From positions 54,652 through 118,651 of the forward strand of contig NW_022872877.1 in NCBI RefSeq assembly GCF_900324485.2: a stretch of 64,000 bases of DNA, in the 5' to 3' direction. The stretch comes from Mastacembelus armatus. Its lineage: Eukaryota; Chordata; Actinopteri; Synbranchiformes; Mastacembelidae. Below the pieces are notes generated by a model. The model searched no databases. It was not told the origin of the DNA and saw only the letters and a list, made by a program, of their open reading frames with translations. Position 1 is the stretch's first letter. Each line of letters opens with the position of its first letter. Made by a program: the position numbers and the translations under genes. Positions 34,639 through 47,300 of the stretch are shown here, piece by piece.

Positions 34639-35837
34639 TCAGTGGACGCACCACCACATGACCAGCACCGAGGCCAGCAGACCAATCAGAGAGCTTGTTG
34701 CAGTTGAGGGGGCGGAGTTGCACAGGTCCGAGTTGCAGCACTTAAAGGTGAAGCTGGACACCTGGAAGTGATTGGTTAGAAATCAGTCAATCAGTGATCA
34801 GAGGTCAGAACTGGGATCAATAAGAAGGTCAGGCACAGGTGAGTGTCACACCTGTACGGACTCCGAGTCAGGCTCAGACTTTAAGATTATTGTTGTTATA
34901 TTTAAAACTTTATTTAAAAGGAAATGATGACGTTTCATCACAGAGACTTTCTGTCACAGTTGAACCTGATGAATATTTTATTAGTGCTGGTTTGAACTGG
35001 TTTAATTTGTACATGTCCAGACTGGTTAATAAAATCTGTTCATGAGTCTTACCTGGGGGAACATCTGGCCCAGTCGCCCGTAGTCACAGTCTGAATACTT
35101 CAGACACTGACGGTAGGTCATCCCCCCTGCAGGACAGAGAGACCAGGTTAAAGCTGCTGGACTGATCTGGATCTTTCCTGTAGGACTGTAGAGTTTAGTT
35201 TGTATGTTTGTTTGTTTATAGAGGTGTTTGCCTACAGGTCTACAGGTAGTGAAGTATGTGTGCAGGTGTGCGGGTGCACAGGTGTACAGATGCGCAGGTG
35301 TATGGGTGTAAGAGTGTAAAGGTGTAAGAGTGTACAGGTGTATGGGTGCACAGGTGTACAAGTGTAAGAGTGCACAGGTGTACAGGTGTAAGAGTGTACA
35401 GGTGTATGGGTGCACAGGTGTAAGAGTGTACAGGTGTATGGGTGCACAGGTGTAAGAGTGTACAGGTGTATGGGTGCACAGGTGTAAGAGTGTACAGGTG
35501 TATGGGTGCACAGGTGTACAGGTGTAAGAGTGTACAGGTGTATGGGTGCACAGGTGTAAGAGTGTACAGGTGTATGGGTGCACAGGTGTAAGAGTGTACA
35601 GGTGTATGGGTGCACAGGTGTACAGGTGTAAGAGTGTACAGGTGTATGGGTGCACAGGTGTACAGGTGTATGGGTGCACAGGTGTACAGGTACCTCTCTC
35701 AAAGAGGGTGAGACAGGCGTCGTCGTAGCTGCAGTCTCGTTGTTTGGTGCAGCTGCCTGTATAATCTTTGCAGCTGTAACATCGAATGGCTGATCCTGAA
35801 ACACAAACCACTCTGTTACTACAAACACTACTACAAA

Positions 35838-35869
<32 letters not shown>

Positions 35870-37224
35870 ATAATACTGCTAATGCTACTGTGGCTGTAGG
35901 GAGCCTGTTTTCTGCTAATACTACTAGCACTGTAACAATTTCTACTGCTGCTACTGCAAATACTACAATTATCAATATTGCTCATATTATTACCACTGTA
36001 CCCAGTACAACTGCTAAAGTACTACTGCTAGTACCACTACAATTAAGACTAACACTGCTAATAGTTAATAGTTGACTTGATTTAGATTTTTCTTTGACAG
36101 TCACATGGTCAGACTGAGCTTAGCTTAGCATAAAGGCAAGGGAAGTTTATTTATATAGCACACTTCATACGCGGAGTAGAAAGTAAAAGACAAGTTAAAA
36201 ATACATGAGCAAGAATAAAAATGAATATTAGAGGAAACTGAGTGCAGATAAATCACTTTGGATAAAACACTGTCAGTTGTCATATGTCACATGCTGAGAT
36301 AAAAAGAAAGGTTTTTAGCTTGGACTTAAACATTCCCAGAGATGAGGCCTGTCTAACATCATCAGGAGACTATTCCAGGTTTTAGCTGCATAAAAATGAA
36401 ACGCTGCTTCTCCCTGTTTAGTCCTGACTCTGGGCACGAGCAGAAGGCCTGTGCCTGATGGTCTCAGAGTCCGAGATGGTTCATATGGCACCAACATGTC
36501 AGAGATGTAATGTGGTGCTGAGCCATGAAGAGACTTATACACAAGCAGGGCTGTTTTAAAGCCTATTCTCTGAGCGACAGGAAGCCAGTGCAGAGACCTG
36601 AGAACAGGAGTAATGTGGTTGTACTTCCTGGTTCTAGTCAGGACTGGAACCTGGAAACCAGAGGAAACAGTTTGCCTTCCGTTGGTTTTTTCCACCATCA
36701 GTCTTCTGAAACCAATTAACACGAATCTTGGTGTCGGCAGAACCAAAACAAAAAAAACACTTTGACAAATCAGACCGTGGTCACCCGACATGATCTAATA
36801 CAGGCTGTGCTGTACTAGTTATCAAGCAGAACTCAGCACACACACAGTAATATGTTTACCAGAACCGTACTGGCACTGAACCACATTGGCTGTTCTTCTA
36901 CAGCAGCAGCTGTCGCTGAGCACTTTCAGCAAACAGACAAATATTTCAACATAGCAGAGCTTTGCTTCTTTCACTCATTTCATAGTCATTTCATATTTGA
37001 TCATGAGTTTGTGATTTAAAAACTGCACAGAATCAAACCAACCTCTAAAATCTCAAACTTGCAGTTGGTAGTTTTTTTACTGGTCAGAACTGAAATGATA
37101 AATGCTGAAAATGAAAAATCCAAAAAATAGGAAGTGAAAAATTTATGAAGAGACAAGAATGAAACATACCCAGGCCAATCAGAGCAGAGCAGATCACCAG
37201 ACAGATGCCCAGGGAGCGCTTCAT
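34639..37224 (-). CDS. cd59: CD59-like GPI-anchored Ly6/uPAR protein
   Basis: CD59 blocks assembly of the complement membrane attack complex on host cells. Four coding exons give 117 residues: 37170-37224 (signal peptide MKRSLGICLVICSALIGLG), 35694-35795 (AIRCYSCKDYTGSCTKQRDC), 35053-35126 (YRQCLKYSDCDYGRLGQMFP) and 34639-34761 (FKCCNSDLCNSAPS, then a hydrophobic GPI-signal tail). The LU-fold cysteine pattern CxxC...C...C...C...C...CC....CN is complete. Human CD59 shows the same order (LQCYNCP, KFEHCNFND, YYCCKKDLCNF, from memory). A reverse-strand AATAAA lies at 34,535-34,540. Intron 1 holds a LINE tail and intron 2 a minisatellite, so the exon 2-3 gap is 570 bases of mostly repeat. Teleosts have several CD59-like genes, so orthology to human CD59 is likely but not certain. 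Confidence 0.85.
35255..35692. repeat. About 32-bp minisatellite in cd59-like intron 2
   Basis: Roughly 13 units made of 'gggtgcacaggtgtaagagt' plus 'gtacaggtgtat', some with an extra 'gtacag'. It abuts the exon 2 donor: the last unit ends within two bases of it, and each unit contains AGGTGTA or CAGGTGTA on the plus strand. Long open frames (LYTCAPIHLY type) through it are repeat artefacts. Confidence 0.95.
35815..36060. repeat. Degenerate (TAC)n trinucleotide region
   Basis: A perfect run of nine or so TAC units near 35,836-35,868 flanked by 200 bases of diverged ACT/TAC triplets in cd59-like intron 1. Confidence 0.85.
36130..36790 (-). mobile_element. 3' end of an L2/CR1-group LINE
   Basis: The minus strand encodes the RT C-terminal text ITPVLRSLHWLPVAQRIGFK, LLVYKSLHGSAPHYISDML, then TLRPSGTGLLLVPRVRTKQG and TWNSL, followed by an approximately 180-base 3' UTR ending in the familiar teleost tail 'gtgctatataaataaactt' (one base differs here). 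The 5' truncation at about 36,790 is typical of LINE insertion. It lies in cd59-like intron 1. Confidence 0.85.
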
Positions 37225-39457
37225 TTTCTCCTCAGCACAGCTCGAAACACCACAAAACAAAGACTACAGTGTGTACTCACCCAGCAGCAGCAGGAATACT
37301 GCAGTTCAGCAGTACTGATGCTTACCAGAACAAAGACTGACACTGGTTAGTACTGATGGGTGAGAGCAGCCCAAAGGCCACGCCCTCTTGGGAGGAGCCT
37401 GTTTAGAAAAATCATTGATTACTGTCTTCGTTTATTACAGTTTTGAGGAAACGTAATCAAACAGTGTCATGTTTGTTTTACTGTGAATCTGATTTCTCAC
37501 TTTCAGTGTCTTTGTAGTGAGTTGTGAGTAGTGAGGTTTTATGTCTGTAGTGAATTTGAGTCTGTCTGTAATGGATTTGGGTCTCTATGTAGTGGTTTTG
37601 AGTCTTGGTACCTGAAGAGTCTTGGTTCCTCTCTACCCGAAGAACCTCAGTGCTCTCAGGTTGAACCCCAGTCAGTTTGGTCCAGACTGAAATCCCTCAG
37701 TGCTGTTGGATGGACTGTGCCAAAATGTGGTTCAGGTTTAGGTTCCCCTCAGGATGATTCTCTGACTTTTCACCATCAGGTTGACATTTTGTGGCTTATG
37801 ACCAAACACCAGCAGAAATCACAAAGTTCCCATCAGCCTCAGGTGTACGCCGTGTTTACCTTTAGCTGTTTCACAGGTTTGACATGTAGCATTAGCATGT
37901 TAGCATATTGATGGTAACTGCAGACTTAGTCTGGTTCAAAGGAAGACTGCAGCCCAGCGGTCAGAGACTCTGTATCAGGGCGTCCCCCCCTCTGGCCTGG
38001 TGCTGATGTGCCGATGAGGTGATGGCTCTGGATGAGAGGCTCTGTGTTCTGTCGTTTAGCTCAGTCCAGAAGAAGAACGAGCTACAGTGTGTCGCCCTAG
38101 AATGACCCAAAGATGAACAATGAGCTTCAGTTTGGAGACAAAGAGCCGGGGAGGTCTGCAACCAACACAAACAGAAAACACAGTGTGTGTTTGCAGCTCG
38201 TCCACAGCAGCCGGTTTGTTGTTCATCATCAGGCCACTCGGCCCACGCTCATTAAACATTCATTCAAATCAGCCGTCAGTCAGCCTCCCTGCACAAATGC
38301 AATGCTGTACATCGGCATCTAAAACTGAAAGCAGCATCCATTGGGGAGAGGTGGGGGTCAAAGGTCATAGAGCAGGATGCAGGGGAACCAAATGAAAATA
38401 GAATACATGGGCAGGGTCAGGACCGAGTTCCTTTCCAGGAGGTGTCTGTTCTCTGACTTGCTTTAATCAGTGGTTCATTGTGATCTGGTCTGTTTTTTGT
38501 TCTTGTTGATCAGTTTCTGCAGTTTGGTCCATCAGAACCCTGGACCACCTCATGTTCTCACTCTGTCCTTCAGTCCACCTGCTCCAGCCCTGGCCTCACT
38601 TCACCCTGAGTTCTGCTCGTGTGTGAATTCACTGATTGTCACTGTAAATTTGCCTGATGTGAGAAAGTGCTGCAGAGTAAAACAGAAGAACCAGAGCAGA
38701 AACTCTGAATGGATTTTAAGACTGTTTGGAAAAAACATGAATCAGGTTTTAATGTTGGGAGAAGTTTTCATAGTGACGCAGACTGGAGACAGGATGTTGT
38801 TGTAAGTTGGACTCTGTCAAACAGAGGGCGCTTTTCCCCCCTTGATGTCAGTGAGTTAGAAACACCTGAGAATCATGTGATGAATCATGTGATCACTCTC
38901 TTCTCCCTGTAGCCTGGAGATGATCACCAATTGTTCCTGTTCACTGGGTTCAGTGATGGTGGCATCAGCTGGCTGCTGATTGGTCCATGGACAGCAGGTG
39001 AGCGGGGCTCACAGGTGAGAGGCAGCTGTGATGATAAACGAAACCTTCATTCATCATTCAGCAGCTTCACGTTTGGTTTGTGTAGAGTCCAACCGGCTGA
39101 AGGAAGGTGAGCGAGTTTTACTTTGAAACATGAGTGAAACCAACAGCAATAATCGTTTTAATTGACAATAACTGATCTTTGTTTGTTTATGTTGTTATAT
39201 GTGCGAATCAGGTGATGACGTTATTGTCATAGTAAACTTCATTGTTTGCTGTGCTGAGCTCAGTTTCTCCACTGCTGCTGTTCTGTTCAACTCATGGACT
39301 GTTCAGAAAATATTATAATTGACAATAATCATAAACTGCTCTTCTTCACTTCCTGTTTCCTGTTTGTGTTTTAAAGCTCAGGCCGTTCATGATAAAATCC
39401 ACTGTACAACCATCAGAAATGTCTCAAACTGATGTTTTGTGTTTTCAGAAACTCGCC
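37225..39457. other. Spacer between cd59-like and dytn
   Basis: Divergent gene pair with 2.2 kb between start codons. No exon was recognised; several 60-110 codon open frames (for example 38,470-38,805) lack family resemblance and splice context. Promoters of both genes should lie here, but no TATA box or CpG island stood out. Confidence 0.4.
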
Positions 39458-42400
39458 ATGGACCTGGAGAACGTCGGTAAACTCTTCTCTGCTGGGTTCT
39501 AATGGGTTCTATTGGGCTGTGCTGAGTCAAAGTCAAAAAACAGAGTCAGATGTACAATTGCTGCTGAAGTGAAGGAGGCGTTCAATGACACTCCTGAGCT
39601 TCAGCTTTAAGCTCTTACAGTGAAGGGTTTTGTGTTTTGGTTTGTTGCAGAGGGACTGAATGAAATCCGTGCGTCCGTTTACAGAGTCGCCATGAAGCTT
39701 CTGTCTCTGCAGAAACTCTGCTGCAGTGAGTCGCACCGCGCTTTTATTTTTACATTCATGCAAACTGTCATTATCACCTTTTGTTGGAGTCATGTGACCA
39801 CAGTGTTTGTGTTTTAGTGGATGCCGTGTTCGTTCGTCACATCGTGGCGGCTCTTCGCTTGGTGGGTGATGCTCAGCATCGAGAGGAGGCGGAGCTGAAC
39901 AGGGAGGAAGTGACGGCGACTTTGAACAGGATGTTTGAGGGCGTGTCACAGGAAGTGCCAGGTCATGTGACTGTGGCGGCTCCAGAAGAGACATGCAGTC
40001 TGATGTTCAGGCTGTTTGACAGGTCAGTTTATTAAAATGAAGTGTTGTGTTCAGGTTCAGTCCGCAGGGACACGTTTGTTTGTTTGTTTGTTTGTGTTTC
40101 AGGACTCGAGCTGGTCGTGTTTCTGCTGTGTCTCTTCAAACTGCTCTGATCGCTCTTTCTGCAGACAGTCCGCTGGCAAAATACAGAGGTGAGGAACCTC
40201 GTCTGAAGGTCTCCTGCTTTACAGATGAAAAAATAAAAGTATAACATTTAAATAACAAACACTGCTCTGACAGGAAGTACATTTTGAAAAAATAAATTCT
40301 ACATTTTATTTTGGAGTATTTACTGTAGATTTTGCAGATTTGTTGATAAATTGTTGAATTGGCTGACCCTTTGTGACCTTCAAAATAAAGTACACGACTC
40401 CTGTTAGCTGTAATGTTATAACTGTTTCCTTCAGAGTAAAATACTCAGTGTTTGTTTTTAGCTCTGGTCCGAGTTTCAAGAAGCAGTTCAGGATCCATCA
40501 GCAGGTCTGGACTTACATCATTGTTACTGGACCTTAGCCAGGTAACAACAGTGCAGACTACATTTCCCAGCATGCCTCTCTCCTTGTGTTCTCTCTAACG
40601 TGTATGTGTTCAGGTTCCTGCGGCGGTGCAGGAGGAAGCAGTATTTGGCGGCGTGGAGACGGCGGTGAGGTCGTGTTTCAACGAGGTGAGAACCAGCGAG
40701 AAAACATTCATCTGCAGGTGATCGTTGGTTGTCATGACAACACACTGAGTCAGTGTTTCTTCAGGTGTCGACTCCGACGGTGAGCAGAAAACACGTATTG
40801 TCGTGGCTGCAGAGTGAGCCACGCCTGTTGCTATGGTTACCCATGGTGTACCAGCTGTGTGTCAGTCAGAACGTCAGTCATGCTGTTCGCTGCCACACCT
40901 GCAAGACCTTCCCCATCACGGGACTCAGGTGACCTCACATCAACCAATCAGAGCAGAGCTAAAACATTATCCAATCAGAACTTCTAATATTTCTACATCT
41001 AACAGAACTGAGTTTCAATCAGACTCTATTTAGTTCACACCTGTCACATGGTCCAATCAGTGGAGTTCTGATAAAATAAAGCAGGTGAGACAAGTTGGCC
41101 AGTAAATTTCTCTGTCTGAGCATCGATTCCTGTGTGTGCGCTCAGGTATCGCTGCATGAAGTGTGTGAACGTCCACGTGTGTCAGAACTGCTTCCTGTCA
41201 GACCGGCAGACGAGGAAACACAAAGCCCAACACCCAGTGCTCGAGTTCTGCACTCAGGTACGAAATCACAGACAGGCTGAGGTGAGACAGAAGTACAAAC
41301 AGACAGGTGAAGCTACAGACCTTTACCTTTTCACATTTTCTGATCTTCTGCTTGTGTCTGTCAGCCCACCTGGAAGGAATCTCTGTCCTCATTTGTGCGC
41401 AGCGCTCGCTACACCTTGTTGCCATGGCGATACAATCAGAGGCAAACTGACAGGAGGAGGGTCCTGATGTGGGCGGAGCCAGGGGAGACGCCAAACAGGT
41501 GGGACAAGTGTGAAGTCAGTGTTTGACAGCTTCACTTTTATTAAAATAACTCACTACGTTTTGTCTTTTTGTTACACACAAGTTTAGGATTTTTACAGTT
41601 GAACAAAATGAAGTTTGCAAATATTTCCTAGATTTTATTTACCTTTTATTTACCTTCTTTCAAATCAAACACACTCAGTGCTCTGCCCCCTCCTGACGCC
41701 TCAAATCGAATGGCAGACCCAGCTGTCAATCATGGGGCTGTTTCCCATGATGCCTCAGTGTGTCCTCCTTCCTGCTCATCTGTGTCTAAAGCGCTGCAGA
41801 CTGACGAGGAGACTCAGCAGGTGACCTTTGACCTCTGATGACCTCACTGTGTATGTTTATAGATGTTGTATAAAATAATGTAAAATAAAATGTGTCTGTT
41901 GCCGAGCAGGCGGCGACGCTGCTGACTGAGGTCCGAAACCTGCAGAGAGATAAATGGTGAGGCTGAAACCACAAACGACCAATCACAGACACAGATTCGT
42001 AGTTTATCACCTGTTTGTTTATTTTCCTGCCTCCAGGCTGCTGGAGCAGCAGCTGCAGGCGTGGCGAATCACCGTCCAATCAGAGCAGGGCATGCTGGAG
42101 GACAGGTGCTCGGAGATGGAGGTTACCATGGAGACACTAAGGCAACATAACGTGCGCCTGCAGGGCATGCTCACACAGGTGAACACACCTGGACAGGTGT
42201 GTCTTTAAAAAATTATTTGGTCAGTGATGTAATAAGGAAACGTGAGGACAAAATGAGCACAAAGATGAAAAGTGACCACAAGATTACGACTTCCACCATT
42301 TGTAGTTATAATCAGCACCCTGTTGGTTGATGAAAAGCATCCTGGGAGTCGTAGTTTGCATCTTCAGTTATTATGGTCACAACTTCTTTTCTGGACTTTC

Positions 42401-43168
42401 ATGCCCACATGCTGCTTTTACCTGCCTCACGTCTTCTCTGCTTCAGGCTTTAAACAACATGGAGGCTCAGCAACACGCCAGCGACACGCCACACGCCAAC
42501 AGCACAGAGAACACGGATACAGACGACTTCACGCCAACACCGAGCAATACTGAAGAGGAGGATGAGGAGGAGGAGGAAGAGAAAGTGTTGGAGACAGAAG
42601 ATGAGTGGAGAGAGCATGGAAAAACTCCGTCTCCCACAGTCCACCATGGCACATCACATGACCTCCACTATGAGGAGGAGGGGTCTGCAGGTGACATGTA
42701 TCTCTGTGGTCCAATAGAACAAGTGGATGGACCAGAGGAGGCGGAGCAACAAAGAGAAGACAAATGTTTGTCTGAAGAAGACGACGGGGATTGTGGGACA
42801 TGTAGTCTTGAGGAGCTTCTGCAGGAAACTGTAGACAGACTGAAGACTATGATGGAGGCTGACAGGTGGAAAAAGAGAGAGACAGGTTTCTTAAATGATC
42901 AATATTAGTTTATTGAGCTATTGAATAATTATATTGTTCCATTCATCCAAACTATTACTGTTCTCTGTCTCTCACGTTTTCATTTGATGTCAAACTTAGT
43001 TTTTCTGCTGTTGCAGTTTAGTTTTAACAAGTTTGATTAAATGAAATAATACATATATATTTTTTGTCTCTAGGCGATAGAAAGTGGGCGGAGCTTCTAC
43101 AGGCTGCCGACCAGGTGGGAGACTCGATACACCATCTGGTGGACACTGTGAGAACACACACACACTGA
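39458..43168 (+). CDS. dytn: Dystrotelin
   Basis: Short member of the dystrophin/dystrobrevin superfamily that keeps the EF-hand-like region, ZZ finger and coiled coil but lacks actin-binding and spectrin repeats. Fourteen coding exons encode 594 residues: 39458-39476, 39651-39725, 39818-40022, 40103-40188, 40462-40541, 40614-40685, 40765-40928, 41146-41257, 41365-41498, 41679-41820, 41910-41956, 42037-42178, 42447-42865, 43081-43168. EF-like helices run through exons 2-7 (NEIRASVYRVAMKLLSLQKL, ALIALSADSPLAKYR); the ZZ finger spans exons 7-8 (about 217-270) with RCHTCKTFPITGLRYRCMKC and CQNCF...H....H, all zinc ligands present; a coiled coil covers exons 11-12 (about 363-426); an acidic Glu-rich stretch is in exon 13. 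The last exon has two candidate acceptors 7 bases apart. AATAAA follows the stop by about 25 bases. The neighbours zdbf2 and eef1b2 match human 2q33. Confidence 0.93.
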
Positions 43169-43189
43169 CCAGGTGAGTCTTTTCCAGGT

Positions 43190-44067
43190 AATAAAAAGAG
43201 TTTATTCAACATGAAGCTATTTAAATAAACACGGGTGTAAAGGTAGAAAAAGTTCAGATGTCAACAACATCAACAATCAGAAACAACAACAACACCTGTA
43301 GAAAAGGTACCAGAGGCCATCGCACCTGACACAGGCTTCAGGTGTGTTTACAGCTGCCAGAATTAGAATAAAATCATTTAATTTAATCAAACTCTCATGT
43401 TCCATTTGTGTGCACATTGAAGTATTCAGAAGATTCAAAACAACCTGCGTTATTTAAAATGACAAATGAAAAATGTTATTCTTGACAAAATAAAAGTCTT
43501 TACTTTCTAATAATCCTTATTTTAAATGTGTAAAAATGTAAGTTTTATCGTTTTTCTCACAAAAAGTAAAAATGTTTTAATTTTTAACACATTAGAAAAA
43601 TAACTACTTTTACTTTGGAAGTTGTCATAAATGAAAAACTGTACACACATGTAAAGATGACGTTTCATATTGATTAGATGATCTTATTTTATTGGTGGCG
43701 TCACCAGCCTCATTTATAAACCAGTGCAGAGCCAGTCCACATCTGAGGACCAGCAGGTCCAGATCCAGACCAGATCCATGTGTGACTTGAGGTATCAATA
43801 AACGTTCCAAAATCAATAATAGTAATAGATTATTAATAAATGTGAGTCTGCTACTCACTCAGATGTTGTTACGCTCTCAAAGCTTTGGGCATCAAAAAAC
43901 GTCTGACTGATTGATGATCCAACTGATCAGGTGTAATGATTGAAACATTCAAAAATCAATAAATGTCCCAAGTGCTAGAAAGAATCTTTTCTTTACTTAG
44001 TTTATGAATGAGGCTGTTACCTGACCAGGTGTGTCTCTGCCTGACCAGGTGTGTCTCTGCCTGACCA
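43190..44067. other. Spacer between dytn and zdbf2 3' ends
   Basis: Geneless. Contains CAA-rich text at 43,260-43,300 and a double 20-base repeat 'ctgaccaggtgtgtctctgc' at 44,022-44,066 just left of the MITE. Confidence 0.5.
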
Positions 44068-44355
44068 GGGGGTCTTCCAGAAAGCAGGTTTAACACACTC
44101 TGAACTTAACTCTGAGTTGATGAACCCTGAGTTACCCACTCTAAGTTACCCACTCTAAGTTAACCACTCTAAGTTACCCATTCGTATGACGACTATAAAA
44201 GCCGTCATCATTGCAGCTCAGATTCGATTCACTGTGGATAAAGCCGTTGGCAGCAGCTCAAAGTGGGATATAAGACAGTTACTGTGACTTTCAATGGTCT
44301 CAGGGTTAAACTGCTCTGAGTTTTCACTAAACCCGCTTACTGGAATACCCCCCAG
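44068..44355. mobile_element. MITE (non-autonomous DNA transposon)
   Basis: Imperfect terminal inverted repeats of about 26 bases: left 'gggggtcttccagaaagcag' + 'gttta', right end reads in reverse complement 'ggggggtattccagtaagcg' + 'ggttta'. Length about 288 bp, no coding capacity, with internal 'ctctaagttacccactctaa' repeats. This family is common in fish (recognised from memory). Target duplication may be CAG or CAGG; superfamily is uncertain. It ends about 10 bases from the zdbf2 stop codon. Confidence 0.8.
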
Positions 44356-44363
44356 GTGTGTTG

Positions 44364-47300
44364 CTACCTTCGCACCCTCTCGCAACCCCGCCCCCTCCGG
44401 GCTCTGCCCCGGCGAAGTGACGGGGGGTGTGGCAGATTAGAGGGGGCCGCTCGTCGCAGGCCTTCCCTCCGGGGTTGGGGGGGCGTGGCCTGAGTCCTGG
44501 TTCTCCTGGTGGAGAGTGGGGGACGTGTTTTCTCCCGCCTCGCTCCCCTCCCCCTCTCCGATCTGCTGTGTGGTGCAGGGGGCGGGGCCTTAACTGTCCG
44601 GCCCCGCCTCCTGATTGTGTCCGGTTTGTCAGTCTGAGCTGAATCCCTACTGAGCGTGCTCAGGAGGAAGCTGAAAGGGGGGTCTGCTGCCTTCTGACCT
44701 TTGACCCTGGAGGAACTTGTAGACCCCTCCCCTGGCGGTCTGTCGGTGTTCAAGTCTGGACTCAGGCTTCGAAACAGCTGACGGACACAGGGTGGCGGTG
44801 GGCCAGAGTGGGTGGGGCCTCGGCGCCACAGTAAGCTTTTAGGGGGGGTTCTCAGAATCCGGTTGGTGCCAGGATCATAGAACCTGACAGGAAGTCGTTT
44901 GTATTTGACCTTTAACCCCTGCAGATCCAGCGGACGCCTCTTCTTCCTGCAGCGCTTGGAGGCGGAGCCTGCTGCTAATGGACAGGTGGGTGAGGGGCCT
45001 AATGGGGAGCAGAGCAGGTAGACCACGGTGGTGCGAGGCTGCACAGGTGTGATGATGCTGGAATATGACGGAGGAAGACTGCGCCACATCTGCACTTCAG
45101 GCGTCTTCTCTGCTGTTTCCTGATTGGCTGTGGGGATGCTGATGGGCATGGCTTCTGGAGCCTGCTGACGGACAGCTGGGACCACCACTCGGACAGTCTG
45201 AGTGCCGTGACTGACTTTCACCACCTAAAGAAACAAAAACAGTTCATAACCAAGTTGTTCAGAAACATTTTAAACTTTCCGTCTGTCTCACCTGGCACCG
45301 GGACGCCACCCTGAAGCTCCGCCTCTTCCTCCTCACATATACAGAGTCATCGGCATCTCGCTCCAATAAGGGCAGTACACCTGTGTCTGACCCCGCCTTC
45401 TTTTCATCACAACCCTTCTTGTTTTGGCTCCTCCTGCCGTACCTGTCAGTGACGACGTCATCAGAAACACAAAATAAAATAGTAATAAAACCTGAGCACA
45501 GGTATCAGGTTTCAGCTCAGTGTCCATCTTTACTGCAATAAATGTCAGACTGTACGTCACCAAATGTCGTAAAGTATGTTTTTGTATATACTAATGCTGA
45601 AGTATTGCAGTATATGTTAGTGCGTTATGTATCTTAAAGTAAATGTGAGTGTTTACACAGTATTATAGTATGTCAGTTAATACAGTATCAGAGTATATGT
45701 ACACACACTACTGCAATACATGTATGTACCTGTATATCTGAGCGTGTACATGTTACCTGGCCAGAGACTCGCTGTCGAAATAGCAGATATATCTTCCTCG
45801 TCTGAACTGTCGAACCAGTTTTTCAACCCTGTCCTCATCTTCCTTTTCGATCTGGGCCCAGGACTTCCCCCTGAAGGATTCTGGGATGTGCGAGGGGACT
45901 GGCAGGACCTCTTCTATGGGCAGAGTCCAAAAGCCCTGGTCTGTTTTGTCCCTGCCACCTTCTGTTTGGTCATTGTGAAGGATGGAGTCAAGCTGGTACG
46001 AGTACACCTGGTCCTCTAGATCCACCTGAACATCCATCAGACTGCTCAGATCCCGCCCCTCCGTCTGTCCCACCTGGACAGGTGTGTGTGGCGGCTTTGT
46101 ATCACTGAGTGTCTGTGCTCCCCGTAAAACCAACTGCAGAGAAAAGTTAAAGCATCATAGGTCACCCAGGTCACTCACTAACTCTGACATCCAGCAGCTG
46201 ACAGACAGGTACCTGCACAGGTGAGTCCCAGTCATCACTCTGTGTTTCCATGGAGACAGGGAGGCTGTAGTGGAAGCTCTCTGCCTCCTCCTGTTGGCAC
46301 GGAGTGGAACTGACGCCGTAACAACACAGCTGGATCACCTGAGATCCAACACAAACATGACAATAATTATCTGGATCAATGAGATCTGTGACATGGTAAC
46401 ATCCAAACTATATTTCAGGTTGCGAGAGCTCGGTGTGAAGAGACGAACCTCCTCGATGGTCTGCTCTACAGGGTCGCTGTGGTCCGAGGAGAACGCCTCC
46501 TCTTTCTGAGCCTCCCTCCGCTCCTTCTGCCACCGCAGCCAGGGCCTCAGCTCCGAGGGGCGATCAGGACTGGGTCCAGGACCCGTACCTCTGAGGGGTG
46601 GTGGGGATGAGGAGTCGCTGGTTTTCCTCCTGTTGGTCTTCCTGTGCGCTTTCCTGTGAATGGGGGGTGTGGCTGTAGTCTGTGGCGGCAGAGCTTGTGC
46701 TTGTGGTGAGTATGTAGGCTCTGTGGGGGCCGCCCTTCCTTCCTCCTGCTCTCTGATTGGTGCAGAGAGCCGCTCTTGACTGTGACTGGCCTCTTCAGTG
46801 ATTCTCTCTCCTGAGTGGCTGCGGTTGTTGTTATCTCCCTGATGATTGGCTGGTTGACACGATGAGGCGTCAGAGCTGGGCAGGTGTTCTCGGGTGCCTA
46901 GTGACCGGCTGTCTTCATCAGAGAAACGGATTTCATCAAGCTCTGCTCTCGGCAATGGAGGAGCAGAGACTGATGGGAGGTCAGCGTGGGATGGCCTGAG
47001 ACAAAAATGTAAACAGAAAACCTCTGTGGTTTATTTAGACTGGAGGAAGGCAGGTGTGTTTGTTTACAACAGGTGAGGCCACATGTGTTTTTGTTACCTA
47101 AAGTCACTGTAGTGATAAAGGTGTCTTTGTTTTTCTTACCTGGGATCACTGTAACTGTGCGGGTGGTGCTGATGGACGTCCTGTAGGAAGCGCTCCAGCA
47201 GGGTTAGCTTGGCTCTGCTGCAGCTGGTGGAGGAGACTAGGCTGGAGCTTCTGGAGGATGCCTGGACTGAATCCAGGTGTCTGAGACTGGATAGGTGCTG

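Noticed and set aside
35026-35985. Long minus-strand open frames of HTPVHSYTC type
   Set aside because: They read through the cd59-like intron 2 minisatellite and include exons 2 and 3 only by chance of frame.
38470-38912. Two open frames upstream of dytn with a hydrophobic start
   Set aside because: No splice partner, no family resemblance, and stops appear immediately outside; insufficient support.
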